Assembly: GCA_017624085.1 (NCBI GenBank)
Contig: JAGANU010000009.1
Coordinates: 117,147-181,146, forward strand
Source: Coprococcus sp.
GTDB taxonomy: Bacteria > Bacillota_A > Clostridia > Lachnospirales > Lachnospiraceae
Reading direction: 5' to 3'
Length of the DNA: 64,000 bases
This document shows, in pieces, positions 18,869 to 28,997 of this stretch (positions are counted from its first letter, which is position 1; the number at the start of each line of letters is the position of its first letter). The notes beneath the pieces are model-generated. The model searched no databases. It saw only the letters and a program-made list of their open reading frames with translations, and was not told where the DNA came from. The position numbers and the translations under genes were made by a program.

Positions 18869-19204
18869 CTATTTTCTATAGTCCACATATCTGATTTCAA
18901 GTCCGGCCATAACCGGCAGCTTATACAGCTCTGAATTGTTTCTGAACAGCTCATCCGGTGATGCCCCTGTGTTTTTGAGAATATCTTCAAAGGTATCCTC
19001 CTCCTGAACGGTGTATACAAGATACTCCTCCTCCATCATAACCGGGATACACACCTCATCACCCGGCTGCATATTGTATACATTTATATATGGGTTGGCA
19101 GAAATTATGTCTGACAGGCGTACCTTATACATCTTAGAAAGCTTATATAATGTGTCGCCCTTCTTTACAACATGAATTACGCCATTACATTTATCAAAGT
19201 TCAT
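18869..19204 (-). CDS. LysM-domain protein
   Basis: About 111 residues. An N-terminal LysM (VIHVVKKGDTLYKLSKMY ... ANPYINVYNMQPGDEVCIPV) is followed by a second, weaker LysM-like unit (YLVYTVQEEDTFEDILKNTG). LysM usually binds peptidoglycan or spore coat glycans. There is no signal peptide, as in spore morphogenetic LysM proteins such as SafA or YaaH, so a spore-coat or cytoplasmic site is possible. The start at 19204 is the second of two adjacent ATGs, six bases after GGAG. Confidence 0.8.
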   Translation of the reverse strand: MNFDKCNGVIHVVKKGDTLYKLSKMYKVRLSDIISANPYINVYNMQPGDEVCIPVMMEEEYLVYTVQEEDTFEDILKNTGASPDELFRNNSELYKLPVMAGLEIRYVDYRK

Positions 19205-19289
19205 CATACTCTCCAAACGCTTTTTATTTATGATATTCAAATCCCTAACATAGGTTCAGGCTGCGGCTCGTTAACTTTTTATAAAAATA

Positions 19290-19318
19290 TTGTATTTTCT
19301 CAATGTCTACACTATAAT
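19290..19318 (+). promoter_or_regulatory. Promoter of the activase gene
   Basis: TTGTAT (19290-19295) and TATAAT (19313-19318) with 17 bases between, 72 bases before the start codon. The 185-base divergent gap to the LysM gene holds nothing else I can identify. Confidence 0.6.
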
Positions 19319-19389
19319 AAAGTAGCTTTAAAGGCGATTTTGTCGAAATATTGACTAGTGAAAATTTTTTTTAGAATTGGAAGGTTATT

Positions 19390-22300
19390 ATGTATACATT
19401 AGGAATTGATATCGGATCCACAACAGTAAAGGTTGCAGTACTTGGAAATGAAAATGAAATTCTCTTTTCCGACTACAAAAGACATTTTGCAAACATCAAG
19501 GAAACTCTGCAGGAGCTTGTTATTGAGGCTTCAGAGGCTCTTGGAGATATAATGGTTCATCCTTGTATTACAGGCTCCGGTGGTCTGGCGCTTGCTCAGC
19601 TCATAGGCGTACCCTTTACTCAGGAGGTAGTCTGTGTATCCGAGGCACTTCAGGATTATGCTCCACATACAGATGTGGCAATTGAGCTTGGAGGAGAGGA
19701 TGCCAAAATCATTTATTTTACAAATGGAATTGAACAGCGTATGAACGGTGTATGCGCCGGTGGTACAGGTTCATTTATTGACCAGATGGCTACTCTTCTT
19801 CAGACAGATGCCACCGGTCTCAACGAATATGCCAAAAGCTACGATACTATTTATCCTATTGCTGCAAGATGCGGCGTATTTGCAAAGACTGATATACAAC
19901 CCCTTATTAATGAGGGTGCAACAAAGCCTAACCTTGCTGCTTCTATTTTTCAGGCAGTTGTTAACCAGACAATATCCGGACTTGCCTGTGGTAAGCCTAT
20001 AAAGGGTAATGTTGCATTTCTTGGTGGTCCGCTTCACTTTCTTCCGGAGCTTAAGAATGCGTTTATAAGAACTCTTAATCTTACGGGGGATGCCATTATA
20101 GATCCGGGGCACTCTCACCTTTTTGCCGCTGTGGGCGCTGCCATGGCTTCAAAAAAGGATATTTCCATGTCCCTTTCAAGGCTAACCGAGCTTCTTAGCC
20201 AGGAGCTTAATCTGTCATCAGGAGTGGAGCGTCTCGAGCCACTTTTCGGCAGTGAGGAGGAGTACGAGAACTTTAAGAAGGCACACAATCAGTTTGCTGT
20301 AAAGCGCGGTGACCTTGCAACCTACAAGGGTAACTGCTTTATAGGTGTGGATGCAGGCTCAACAACCACAAAGGTTGCTCTTGTTGGAGCAAACGGTGAG
20401 CTTCTCTATGATTTCTACAGCAGTAATAACGGAAGCCCGCTAAACACAACAATCAGAGCTATCAAGGACATATACAGCAAGCTTCCTGAGGGTGCTGTCA
20501 TTGCAGGCTCATGCTCCACCGGTTATGGTGAGGCTCTTATTAAGCAGGCATTGTCTCTGGATTTTGGTGAGGTTGAAACAATTGCCCATTACACTGCTGC
20601 CGCATTTTTTGATCCACTTGTTGACTGTATCCTGGATATAGGCGGTCAGGACATGAAATGTATAAAGATAAAGAACGGAGTTGTAGACAGTGTTATGCTT
20701 AACGAAGCTTGCTCTTCAGGCTGTGGCTCCTTCATTGAAACATTTGCAAAATCACTTAATTATGATATTGCTGATTTTGCAAGGATAGCCGTAACAGCTC
20801 AGACTCCTATTGACCTTGGCTCAAGATGTACGGTTTTCATGAATTCAAAGGTTAAACAGGCACAAAAGGAAGGCGCCTCTGTTGCAGATATATCCGCAGG
20901 ACTTGCGTATTCTGTAATTAAGAATGCCCTTCTTAAGGTTATAAAGCTCACGGACCCTAAGGAGCTGGGCGAGCATATTGTTGTTCAGGGTGGTACCTTC
21001 TACAATGACGCTGTACTTAAGAGCTTTGAGGTCATATCGGGAAGGGAGGCTGTAAGACCTGACATTTCAGGTATTATGGGAGCCTTTGGTGCTGCTCTTA
21101 TTGCAAAGAACAAATACAAGGATGGCTTCAAGACCTCCATGCTTCCAATCGAGGAGATAAGAAAGCTTACATATGAAAGCTCTATGACAAGATGTAAGGG
21201 CTGTACAAACAATTGTCTCCTTACTATTAATAAATTCTCAAATGGAAAGAGATTCATCACCGGAAACAGATGCGAAAAGGGTGTCGGTCTGAAGAAAAAC
21301 TCAGACAACATCCCGAATTTGTTTGAATACAAGCTTGAAAGAATATTTCACTATACTTCTCTTTCACCGGAGGAGGCAACAAGAGGTGTAATCGGTGTTC
21401 CTCGTGTGCTTAACATGTACGAGAATTATCCATTCTGGCACACCTTCCTTACAAAGCTTGGTTTTTCTGTAGTTCTCTCGCCAAAGTCATCAAGAGATAT
21501 CTACAGCCTTGGAATTGAGTCCATCCCTAGTGAATCAGAATGCTACCCTGCTAAGATATCACACGGACATGTTATGTGGCTACTCAAGAATGGAATAAAA
21601 TCAATCTTCTATCCTTGTGTTCCATATGAAATGAATGAGACCCCGGAGGCAAACAACCACTACAACTGTCCTATCGTTGCATCATATGCAGAAAATATAA
21701 AGAATAATATGGAGGAGCTTAAGGATGACTCCATTACCTTCATGCGACCTTTCGTTGCTCTCGACAATGAGGATGCCCTTGTGAAAAGACTTCACAGAGA
21801 GTTTGTAAAGCACTATGACATCACCATGGATGAAATAGCCGTTGCAGTCAGAGCGGCCTACGAGGAAGCAGAAAAAGTAAAACAGGATGTAAGGGAAAAG
21901 GGCGAGGAAACCCTACGCTATATCAACGACAACGACATGCTGGGTATCGTATTAGCAGGACGCCCATACCATCTTGATCCGGAAATAAATCATGGACTTC
22001 CTGAGCTTATTACATCCTATAAGATTGCTGTGTTTACAGAGGACTCTATCGCTCATCTTGGGCAGGTAGAAAGACCACTTATCGTATCTGACCAGTGGAT
22101 GTATCACTCAAGACTATACAAGGCAGCTAACTATGTTAAGACCTGTGATAACCTTGAGCTTATCCAGCTCAACTCCTTCGGCTGCGGACTTGACGCCGTC
22201 ACAACGGATTGTGTCAATGACATACTTACAAAGTCAGGAAAAATATACACGGTACTTAAGATCGATGAGGTAAGCAACCTTGGTGCTGCCAGAATCCGTA

Positions 22301-23619
22301 TCAGATCACTAATAAGCGCCGTAAACTCAAGAAAAGAACAGAACTACAAGACCTGTCCTTCAAGCAGCGCAATAAACAGAATCGAATTTACGAAGGAGAT
22401 GAAGAAGGACTACACTGTTCTCGCACCGCAGATGTCCCCTATTCACTTTGACCTGTTGGCTCCAGCCTTCAGGTGTATGGGTATTAACATTGAGATACTG
22501 CCTGATGCCACCAAGGAAACGATCGATGTAGGTCTTAAATATGTTAACAATGATGCCTGCTATCCATCTCTTATTGTTGTAGGTCAGATGATGAGTGCTA
22601 TTACATCAGGTAAATATGACGTTGACAGACTGGCAGTAATCATGAGTCAGACAGGAGGCGGTTGCCGTGCAACGAACTATGTGGGCTTTATCAGACGTGC
22701 CCTTTCCAAAGCAGGCTACGGACAGATTCCAGTTATATCACTGTCCGCCCAGGGCTTTGAGAAAAACTCAGGCTTTAAGATCAATTACAAGGTATTAAAG
22801 CGTGCTATGCAGGCACTTGTATATGGTGATGTTTTTATGCGCTGTCTGTACAGGACAAGACCATATGAGAAAACACCAGGATCAGCAAATGCCCTTCACG
22901 AGAAGTGGAAAAAGATATGTATAGAGAGTCTTTCAAAGACAGGAAGCAATTCCGCATTTAAGAAGAATATTGAGGGTATTGTAAAAGACTTTGACAATCT
23001 CCCACTTCTTGATATTAAGAAACCAAGAGTAGGCATCGTTGGTGAGATTCTGGTTAAGTTCCTTCCTTCAGCCAACAATCACCTTGTTGACTTACTTGAG
23101 GCAGAAGGAGCTGAAGCAGTTATGCCAGATCTCCTTGATTTCTTCCTGTACTGCTTCTACAACAACAACTACCAGTATGAGTTCCTTGGTAAGACTCACA
23201 AGAGTGCCATGGTCAGCAATGCCGCTATCTGGTTCCTTGAAAACCTTAGAAAACCAGCGAAGGAGGCTCTTGAAAAGAGCAAACGATTTGAGGCACCAGC
23301 TAAGATTGAAAAGCTTGCTGAGTATGCCAAGCCTATCGTTTCAATCGGAAATCAGAACGGTGAAGGCTGGTTCCTTACAGGTGAGATGATCGAGCTGATA
23401 AAGAGCGGCGCTCCTAACATTGTATGTGCGCAGCCATTTGCCTGTCTTCCAAACCACATTGTGGGCAAGGGAGTTATCAAGCATCTCCGTGAGGCTTATC
23501 CGCAGTCAAACATCGTTGCTGTAGACTATGATCCGGGTGCTTCCGAGGTTAACCAGGTAAACAGAATCAAGCTTATGCTTGCTGCTGCAGTAAAGAACAT
23601 GAATTCAGACAAAAAGTAG
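19390..23619 (+). CDS. Double-domain 2-hydroxyacyl-CoA dehydratase activase (BadF/BcrA + DUF2229)
   Basis: A 1409-residue protein of the acyl-CoA dehydratase activase-related family. Two ASKHA ATPase domains are in tandem: one starts with [13 protein letters not shown] (residue 6), the next with [13 protein letters not shown] (about 319). Each carries Cys positions that could hold a bridging [4Fe-4S] cluster ([10 protein letters not shown] ... [15 protein letters not shown] ... SRCTVF). A DUF2229 region with CKGCTNNC and GNRCEKG follows from about 600, then a long C-terminal part with dehydratase-like Cys-containing segments. Simple activases (HgdC) are near 260 residues and accompany a dehydratase; none is seen here. 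GGAAGG precedes the ATG. Substrate unknown. Confidence 0.85.
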   Translation: MYTLGIDIGSTTVKVAVLGNENEILFSDYKRHFANIKETLQELVIEASEALGDIMVHPCITGSGGLALAQLIGVPFTQEVVCVSEALQDYAPHTDVAIELGGEDAKIIYFTNGIEQRMNGVCAGGTGSFIDQMATLLQTDATGLNEYAKSYDTIYPIAARCGVFAKTDIQPLINEGATKPNLAASIFQAVVNQTISGLACGKPIKGNVAFLGGPLHFLPELKNAFIRTLNLTGDAIIDPGHSHLFAAVGAAMASKKDISMSLSRLTELLSQELNLSSGVERLEPLFGSEEEYENFKKAHNQFAVKRGDLATYKGNCFIGVDAGSTTTKVALVGANGELLYDFYSSNNGSPLNTTIRAIKDIYSKLPEGAVIAGSCSTGYGEALIKQALSLDFGEVETIAHYTAAAFFDPLVDCILDIGGQDMKCIKIKNGVVDSVMLNEACSSGCGSFIETFAKSLNYDIADFARIAVTAQTPIDLGSRCTVFMNSKVKQAQKEGASVADISAGLAYSVIKNALLKVIKLTDPKELGEHIVVQGGTFYNDAVLKSFEVISGREAVRPDISGIMGAFGAALIAKNKYKDGFKTSMLPIEEIRKLTYESSMTRCKGCTNNCLLTINKFSNGKRFITGNRCEKGVGLKKNSDNIPNLFEYKLERIFHYTSLSPEEATRGVIGVPRVLNMYENYPFWHTFLTKLGFSVVLSPKSSRDIYSLGIESIPSESECYPAKISHGHVMWLLKNGIKSIFYPCVPYEMNETPEANNHYNCPIVASYAENIKNNMEELKDDSITFMRPFVALDNEDALVKRLHREFVKHYDITMDEIAVAVRAAYEEAEKVKQDVREKGEETLRYINDNDMLGIVLAGRPYHLDPEINHGLPELITSYKIAVFTEDSIAHLGQVERPLIVSDQWMYHSRLYKAANYVKTCDNLELIQLNSFGCGLDAVTTDCVNDILTKSGKIYTVLKIDEVSNLGAARIRIRSLISAVNSRKEQNYKTCPSSSAINRIEFTKEMKKDYTVLAPQMSPIHFDLLAPAFRCMGINIEILPDATKETIDVGLKYVNNDACYPSLIVVGQMMSAITSGKYDVDRLAVIMSQTGGGCRATNYVGFIRRALSKAGYGQIPVISLSAQGFEKNSGFKINYKVLKRAMQALVYGDVFMRCLYRTRPYEKTPGSANALHEKWKKICIESLSKTGSNSAFKKNIEGIVKDFDNLPLLDIKKPRVGIVGEILVKFLPSANNHLVDLLEAEGAEAVMPDLLDFFLYCFYNNNYQYEFLGKTHKSAMVSNAAIWFLENLRKPAKEALEKSKRFEAPAKIEKLAEYAKPIVSIGNQNGEGWFLTGEMIELIKSGAPNIVCAQPFACLPNHIVGKGVIKHLREAYPQSNIVAVDYDPGASEVNQVNRIKLMLAAAVKNMNSDKK

Positions 23620-23631
23620 ATATATATTTTC

Positions 23632-24053
23632 GTGTGTCACCGGGGACAGGTTCCTTGACACATTCTCCTGCCGCAAGTGTGTCACCGGGGACAGGTTCCT
23701 TGACACATTCAAAGCTGCCGGGGCTTGATTGACATAGTTTGTATGCACGAATGAGAAATGAGACACAGGGGGATTCAACAAATCGGTAGCGTAAACGACC
23801 TCGCTTCGCCGCTTCTTGCTAAGGCGGGAGCGGGCAAAGCCCTTATGCCCGCGGGAGCCGCATGCAGATAGAAGCAAGGCGAAGGGAGGGTAGTTGAGCG
23901 TGATTGTTGAACCCCTCTGTGTCTCATTTCTCATTCGTGCATCCAGACTATGCCAATCAAGCCCCGGCAGCTTTGAATGTGTCAGGGAACCTGTCCCCGG
24001 TGACACACTTGCGGCAGGAGAATGTGTCAAGGAACCTGTCCCCGGTGACACAC
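23632..24053. repeat. Long palindromic REP-flanked element, copy 1 (422 bp)
   Basis: Four REP-like units lie here: two direct on the left (23632-23662, 23677-23708) and two inverted on the right (23977-24008, 24022-24053). The motif is GTGTCACCGGGGACAGG then TTCCTTGACAC. The whole left arm (23632-23780) is complementary to the right arm (23910-24053) with few mismatches, including the 14-nt spacer between REPs. The middle 129 nt (23781-23909) is a GC-rich core with its own hairpins and is shared with copy 2. The element fills the gap between the activase stop (23619) and the convergent ClpX-like stop (24057). No coding frame is credible in it. Confidence 0.9.
23781..23909. other. Conserved core of palindromic element, copy 1
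   Basis: The core starts AATCGGTAGCGT and ends GCGTGATTGTTG. Internal pairing includes CTTCGCC with GGCGAAG, GCTTC with GAAGC, and GCGGGC with GCCCGC around a loop containing CCCTTAT. Blocks such as TTGCTAAGGCGGGAGCGGG and GAGCCGCATGCA are identical in copy 2. It may be transcribed RNA or a recognition site; direction is not known. Confidence 0.75.
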
Positions 24054-24056
24054 TTT

Positions 24057-25400
24057 TTATAGCCTGTATTCCTTTTTGCTACAATTCGCGAAGAGCTTCT
24101 CGTCAAGACGTCTCTGAATCTGGGATCTCATGTATCGGACTCCCATCTTCTTCTCTGCCGCCTCCTGAGCCAGCTTTCTCTTTGCTTCAGTCGACAGACG
24201 AACCTTAACGCCATAATCCTTGGAGATGCTTTCTATAGGGCTCATATTCTTGCTGCAAAGTATAGCGTAGAAATCATCACCACTCATCTCCTGAAGCTGG
24301 ACTATATTGTTAATACGACCGGCAATCTCGGTTCTCACATTTGCGTATGTGGTGAGATCCTCCTGAGTAAATATACTTCCATAGCCACAGAACTCCTCAT
24401 CACTGCCTGAGGCTGTAAAACCGATTACTCTGTTTTTGTTTACCGCTTCTGACTTTTCCTTTACCATTGTGTCAAAGGATCCGAGGAACACAAAGCTTAC
24501 GCCTGACGTATCAATATCTGTAGTTTTTCCACCCTCTCCCTTAAAGTGAGCCATATCTCCTTCCATAAGCTTTAACAGCTCATTTTGTATTATGTAGCTG
24601 TAATGTCTTTCATCCGCATCCTCAAACATCTTGTCCGCTTCGTCAAGTACGATAATCAGATGCCCCTTCATCTCATCCGGCACCCCATCAAAGAGATTTT
24701 CCACCTTCATATTGCCCTTCCAGCCTGTTCCTGTAATTGAAGTAGCATTGTGTATTACTATGTTTGGGTAGATTTTTGAAAGCTGTCTGAATATCTCTGT
24801 CTTACCGCTTCCGGTTGGACCGGCAAATACGATGTTCTGCCTTCTTCCGTGTACATGATTCCAAAGGAGCATAGCTGCCGCCTTTTTCGCCTCATCCTGA
24901 CCATATACACTGTCATTAAGATAGTTGTATATTCCCGCAGGAGTCTTCAGTATGGCCTCGTATTCTTCTTCAAAAGGAAGTCCATCCTCCCAGAATTCAA
25001 ATCCACAATTTTTTTCCTTCGTTGATTCTCCTGTGGATTTACCTGACGACATGGACCTTGGCCAATCACAAGGAATACGCGACTGGTCTGTGTTAAGATA
25101 AGCTTCATATAAGGCCTTACCGATAATCTCCGCACTTTCGTCTGTCATATCAATATTCTCAATGGCCGTTATGAGGAGCTGCTTTACAGTCTCACTGCTC
25201 TTACCAAGCCACGTATTTCCTATCTCCTTGATCTGGTTCAGCATCCTGTAGTATTCTGCGTCACTTACATTATCGTACCGGCCCTCCTTGACATTCTTGG
25301 TAAATATCACTGCCGGATTCGTAATATATCGATCCCTATACCCCTTTGAAACGGATCTGATAAGCTCTGTGTATAACGCCTTCATATCTGTAATATTCAT
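24057..25400 (-). CDS. ClpX-like AAA+ ATPase with a distinct N-terminal domain
   Basis: An approximately 447-residue AAA+ protein. Residues 1-150 are an unknown helical domain with none of the ClpX zinc-binding cysteines. The AAA core follows: VYGQDEAKKAAAMLLWNH, Walker A FAGPTGSGKTEIFRQL, a pore-loop-like ITGTGWKGN in place of the ClpX GYVG loop, Walker B LIIVLDEADKM, sensor 1 SFVFLGSFD and a C-terminal GVRYMRSQIQRRLDE resembling the ClpX/HslU sensor-2 GAR motif. No ClpP-binding IGF loop is evident. The ATG at 25400 is ten bases after GGAG; a GTG nine bases upstream is too close. It is probably a remodeller for island partners, by inference. Confidence 0.85.
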   Translation of the reverse strand: MNITDMKALYTELIRSVSKGYRDRYITNPAVIFTKNVKEGRYDNVSDAEYYRMLNQIKEIGNTWLGKSSETVKQLLITAIENIDMTDESAEIIGKALYEAYLNTDQSRIPCDWPRSMSSGKSTGESTKEKNCGFEFWEDGLPFEEEYEAILKTPAGIYNYLNDSVYGQDEAKKAAAMLLWNHVHGRRQNIVFAGPTGSGKTEIFRQLSKIYPNIVIHNATSITGTGWKGNMKVENLFDGVPDEMKGHLIIVLDEADKMFEDADERHYSYIIQNELLKLMEGDMAHFKGEGGKTTDIDTSGVSFVFLGSFDTMVKEKSEAVNKNRVIGFTASGSDEEFCGYGSIFTQEDLTTYANVRTEIAGRINNIVQLQEMSGDDFYAILCSKNMSPIESISKDYGVKVRLSTEAKRKLAQEAAEKKMGVRYMRSQIQRRLDEKLFANCSKKEYRL

Positions 25401-25452
25401 AAATATCACGCTCCTTCTCTCTTATTTGTTTACAGTTTATCAACTATTTTAT

Positions 25453-25472
25453 TTTCCCTCGTAAAAACTACG
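25453..25472 (-). promoter_or_regulatory. Repeated upstream motif, copy A
   Basis: On the minus strand this reads CGTAGTTTTTACGAGGGAAA. It is 18/20 identical to the motif at 31091-31110, and both lie between a terminator and an AAA+ gene start. Copy A is about 53 bases before the ClpX-like start. It contains a CGTA/TACG inverted pair and may be an operator or promoter element. Confidence 0.5.
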
Positions 25473-25477
25473 CAAAG

Positions 25478-25514
25478 AGAATATAAAAGAGTGGCAATCC
25501 ATTTTGCCACTCTT
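25478..25514 (-). terminator. Terminator after the unknown 485-residue gene
   Basis: AAGAGTGGCAA (25487-25497) pairs perfectly with TTGCCACTCTT (25504-25514); on the minus strand a T-rich TTTTATATTCTCTTT follows. It separates the ClpX-like gene from the four genes upstream of it. Confidence 0.85.
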
Positions 25515-25528
25515 ATTTGGTACCCTAT

Positions 25529-26986
25529 TTATCTTTTCTTCATCCGGCTTTTCATAACCGCTCTATGTTGTTCTTCCTCAAATTCTATGTCAAAAGCCCG
25601 CTTCATCTCCTCAAGCTCAAAAGGATCTGTGTCATACTCTTCTATATTAGGATGAGCCCTGTCTGAGCTGTTGAAAAACTTTGTAAAGTATTCCGGGCAG
25701 TCCTTTGGTGCCACGGTGTTAAAGGCTTTAAACTGTGACAGGCTGTCACCTCTCACATCACTCTTATACCACCTTACAGCCTCCTCCATCCCCGGATATA
25801 CTGAGCATGAAGAATCTCTGTTAAAAGAATCTATTTCGTATGCATTGGCCTCAAATATTCCGGAAAAACATACAACCCCTATTTCACAGTTGTTCTTTAT
25901 TTCTACCTCCACTTCATCCCTTAATATGTTTTTACCGATAAGATATACTCCTCCTCCGTATTCATTATCTATCCACAATGGAATAAACACATCAAAGTAT
26001 TTTGTGTTGTTTTTTTGGCTGTTTATCTCGCTTTTTAGCCTGTCACACTCCTCATAGTATGCTTCCCAGCTAATAAAGCCCCCCGGAATTGCGCTGCCGC
26101 CTAAGTGTCCGTCAAATATGCTTGTCCCCTGATAGGCTATATATGCATCCATAAGCTCTAAGCTGTGCTCCTTCTTTCTTGGAGCTCTGTACACACCGGT
26201 TTCAACAGAAAATCCGGCATCATAAAGAAGCGTTTTTATCTCTACATTTATAATCTCCTCCTGCACCCTGCCTGTAATATCATCAATCAGGCTTGAGCTA
26301 AAGATGTCACATACGCATCTATCAAAGGTATCACAGCTGCTTTTTGAAAGAGCCAGCAGCCTTTCAAGCTTGTCTGCAGCCCTTCTGAGACCATTAAATA
26401 CATCCTCACCAAAGGCATATGTTCCCAGCTGCTGAAAGTGCTTCATGTCCTCCCTGCTAAACATATACTTACTATTATCAAGCACAAATGTAATGAAGCC
26501 TCTTATGTAATCGCCCTTTGTAATACAGCCGTACTCTAAATCTCTGTGAAGAGAGGTAAGCTGAACATAAGGATTTTTCTTTTCCCCCTCAAACTCAAAT
26601 GACGCTAAGACCTCATTTGCAAGACTTATGAGCGCCTTAATATCCACATCAAGCTTAAAGCCTGACTTCAGTTCATCATAAACAGCGTTAAGTGTAAGCT
26701 TCCTGCCAAGAGTCTTTTCTGCCTCCTTCATAAACAAAGGAAGAGACTTAATATTATCTGTCTGTTTTGACAGGTTCTTATCTGTAATAAGGGCGTGAAC
26801 CAAAAGCTTTGAGAGCTTCCCCTTACTAAGCGGTGTATCACACAGGCAAAATAACTCCTCCTTAAGCCTGAGCCGCAGGCTATTTTCTCGCTCCCCCTTG
26901 ATATAACCATATATGAAGGAGCGTTCCATATTGTCGTGATAGTCCATGCCTATCTGATTGTAAAAATCATCCCTAAGTCCTGACAT
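25529..26986 (-). CDS. Unknown island protein, 485 residues
   Basis: A soluble, mixed alpha/beta protein. The first 240 residues are helical and charged (RENSLRLRLKEELFCLCD); the second half has strand-rich segments (DVFIPLWIDNEYGGGVYLIG, IGVVCFSGIFEANAYEID) that look like an enzyme or binding fold. The very C-terminus is a basic EEEQHRAVMKSRMKKR. I find no catalytic signature. It starts with GAGGTGTAGGCC before the ATG and lies three bases after the next gene, so it is cotranscribed with it. Confidence 0.65.
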   Translation of the reverse strand: MSGLRDDFYNQIGMDYHDNMERSFIYGYIKGERENSLRLRLKEELFCLCDTPLSKGKLSKLLVHALITDKNLSKQTDNIKSLPLFMKEAEKTLGRKLTLNAVYDELKSGFKLDVDIKALISLANEVLASFEFEGEKKNPYVQLTSLHRDLEYGCITKGDYIRGFITFVLDNSKYMFSREDMKHFQQLGTYAFGEDVFNGLRRAADKLERLLALSKSSCDTFDRCVCDIFSSSLIDDITGRVQEEIINVEIKTLLYDAGFSVETGVYRAPRKKEHSLELMDAYIAYQGTSIFDGHLGGSAIPGGFISWEAYYEECDRLKSEINSQKNNTKYFDVFIPLWIDNEYGGGVYLIGKNILRDEVEVEIKNNCEIGVVCFSGIFEANAYEIDSFNRDSSCSVYPGMEEAVRWYKSDVRGDSLSQFKAFNTVAPKDCPEYFTKFFNSSDRAHPNIEEYDTDPFELEEMKRAFDIEFEEEQHRAVMKSRMKKR

Positions 26987-26989
26987 GGC

Positions 26990-28000
26990 CTACACCTCTT
27001 CTCTTATATCACTTATTCTTATAAGCTGCTTTTTAAGGACGGTGTACGATTTTATAAATTTATCCACATTCACATATAGTGATACTCCTCTTCTGCATAA
27101 AAATACATCAATCATACCCTCAACCAGCTCATCAAATATCTTAAAAGGATATCCCAGCTCCGTGGTATACACCATCTCTCTGAGCTTAATATACCTTTCA
27201 CAGAAAACATCCTTGTCAACAAAGCTTTTTCGAAAATTCTCCTCACTTTTCCTGTATCGCCTTTGAGTTTCCTCATCAAAATAATTCTCATCGAAATAAG
27301 TCTCTTCCTCAGCAAGCTCATGTAGAGCCTCTGAGATTTCCTCGTCAGACATAAGATTATCCAATGCTTCATCTATCCACTTTTCATACTGCTCCTGCTG
27401 GGCAAAGCAATTCTTCTCTATCCCCGATTCCATAACCGGTGTAAGAGTCTCCTTAATATTTGCTCCTGTAAGTGACTCATAGGCAAGGGTAAAAAGGTCA
27501 AACATCCCTCCCCTGGCGCCATAATAAGTCTCCTCCCACAGCTCCATGTATTTTTCCTGTTCAGACCGCAGTGCAAAAGATCTCACCTGACGGGAATGAC
27601 TTACAAGCTGCTGAAATGTATCCTTAAATGGCCATATGAACATGTCTCCTACCCAATCCATATCACTTATCATCAGCCTCATAATACAGAAGAGATAGTC
27701 CGTCACAAATATCTTAAACTCCTTCGGCATACAGACCTCATCGTCAGCTGCTGCCTCCGGACCCTTTATCCACCTACCACTTCTTCTTCCGTATTCGTCC
27801 ATAGCTGATACAAGCTCACCTACAAAGCTATCAAGCTTTGATGTGCTGTAGCGCTCTCCATCTCTGTTGATAAAGGCAAGCACACTTGTATCTCTTCCTG
27901 ATATAACCTCATCAAGCGACTCAATCAGCTCCTTATATTTCTTCTTTCTAAACTCTATATTTTCCCATTCTCTGTCTGAAATTCTCACAATCTTCCCCAT
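26990..28000 (-). CDS. Unknown island protein, 336 residues
   Basis: A helical, acidic protein with no recognised domain. Its middle has Trp/Phe-rich helices (DMDWVGDMFIWPFKDTFQQL) and a strongly acidic stretch near residues 215-245 rich in Glu and Asp-Glu-Asn. The ATG at 28000 has no good Shine-Dalgarno site; a GTG twelve bases later is preceded by GGGGAAG and is an alternative. It overlaps neither neighbour and is three bases from the 485-residue gene. Confidence 0.6.
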   Translation of the reverse strand: MGKIVRISDREWENIEFRKKKYKELIESLDEVISGRDTSVLAFINRDGERYSTSKLDSFVGELVSAMDEYGRRSGRWIKGPEAAADDEVCMPKEFKIFVTDYLFCIMRLMISDMDWVGDMFIWPFKDTFQQLVSHSRQVRSFALRSEQEKYMELWEETYYGARGGMFDLFTLAYESLTGANIKETLTPVMESGIEKNCFAQQEQYEKWIDEALDNLMSDEEISEALHELAEEETYFDENYFDEETQRRYRKSEENFRKSFVDKDVFCERYIKLREMVYTTELGYPFKIFDELVEGMIDVFLCRRGVSLYVNVDKFIKSYTVLKKQLIRISDIREEV

Positions 28001-28021
28001 TTCTGTATTTAGCTTATATTC

Positions 28022-28972
28022 CTACTCTGTTTCATCGAAATGAAAGCTAAGCTGTGTCTGCTTTAAGGACTTCACCTTTCTCTCAGTAACCTTGTCAAAC
28101 TCCCCAACACTTCCGCAAAGAAGGGGCGATTTGGGATCATAACAGCTGCAATTGGCCTTCACCGCGTCCGGTGAATAGTTGGCATAGCAGTACTTGCAAC
28201 CATTCATACAGGTATTGTAGGAACCAATCTCCACGCTCTCCATACAACCACATTCAGGTCTCTGTACCTTATCCTTTGACACCTTAATATCGCAGCCGAT
28301 AATCTCCTCAATAAGCTTCTTATCTATGCAGCAGTTATGCTCTATGCCGCATTTTTCAAGATCTACAACCTCCGCACAGGTTGCCATAACCATACCGTTT
28401 TCCCTTGCAATATCAGCAATGGTCTTTGCAAAGGATTGGAGCTCATCCCTGCTCATCTCATAGCTGTCAGCTGCCTCCATGTTCTTCTTGTTCTTGGCAT
28501 ATATATCAACAAAGCTTATGACGCATTTCTCAGTAAAGCCCCGCAGTGCCCGGGCAATCTGTGTAAATGCCTTCACGTGATACTCCGGAGTATATTTCTT
28601 TGTAAAAACGATTGGATCATATCTCCAAATAACACGTTTACTGCCAATCTTTTCTGCAAGCTCAATAAAAGCCGGAATCAGCTTCTCCTTCTTATCCGGA
28701 AGGTTTGCCTCCATATCCTTTCCATAGCCTGTCAGCGTAAACTGGAAGTAATATTTGTAACCATCCAACTCATCCAGCCTCTTTAGCATAGGTATCGGAT
28801 TCTTTGTCCAGAACACGATACAGTCAACCACATCAGGAGAAATATCTATCCTGCTTATCTGATGGGCATTCATGGGATTCCTGACATACAGAAATCCCTC
28901 CTTTATTCTGTTGTAAAACCATTCCGAATAGAATGTGGGAATGTCCGTTCTTCTGCTGACGCTAAGTATCAT
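28022..28972 (-). CDS. DUF1848 protein with C-terminal radical-SAM-type cysteines
   Basis: About 316 residues of the DUF1848 family, which starts MILSVSRRTDIPTFY and has NPIPMLKRLDEL and VIWRYDPIVF segments. Unlike classical radical SAM enzymes, the CxxxCxxC motif (TCMNGCKYCYANYSP) is near the C-terminus, with further Cys (CGC, NCSC) around it; iron-sulfur binding is likely. The family role is unknown. The ATG at 28972 has AAAGGG upstream; an earlier in-frame ATG would overlap the preceding gene and adds a non-conserved extension. It is 25 bases after the methyltransferase-like gene. Confidence 0.85.
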   Translation of the reverse strand: MILSVSRRTDIPTFYSEWFYNRIKEGFLYVRNPMNAHQISRIDISPDVVDCIVFWTKNPIPMLKRLDELDGYKYYFQFTLTGYGKDMEANLPDKKEKLIPAFIELAEKIGSKRVIWRYDPIVFTKKYTPEYHVKAFTQIARALRGFTEKCVISFVDIYAKNKKNMEAADSYEMSRDELQSFAKTIADIARENGMVMATCAEVVDLEKCGIEHNCCIDKKLIEEIIGCDIKVSKDKVQRPECGCMESVEIGSYNTCMNGCKYCYANYSPDAVKANCSCYDPKSPLLCGSVGEFDKVTERKVKSLKQTQLSFHFDETE

Positions 28973-28997
28973 ATCGTTGCCCTTTCTGTGTGCTGTC

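Noticed and set aside
23605..24051. 148-residue open frame (minus) across the palindromic element
   Set aside because: It consists of translated REP units (repeated PGTGSLTH) and palindrome arms, has no ribosome-binding site, and the opposite strand has a similar frame; it is a by-product of the repeat.
23632..24053. CRISPR array
   Set aside because: REP units are spaced irregularly, occur in opposite orientations, and the intervening sequence is palindromic rather than unique spacers; no cas genes.
23894..24208. 104-residue open frame (plus) from the element into the ClpX-like gene
   Set aside because: Covers repeat sequence and then antisense of a well-supported gene; no start signal.
28337..28786. 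149-residue open frame (plus) antisense to the DUF1848 gene
   Set aside because: No ribosome-binding site; the minus-strand gene has family support.
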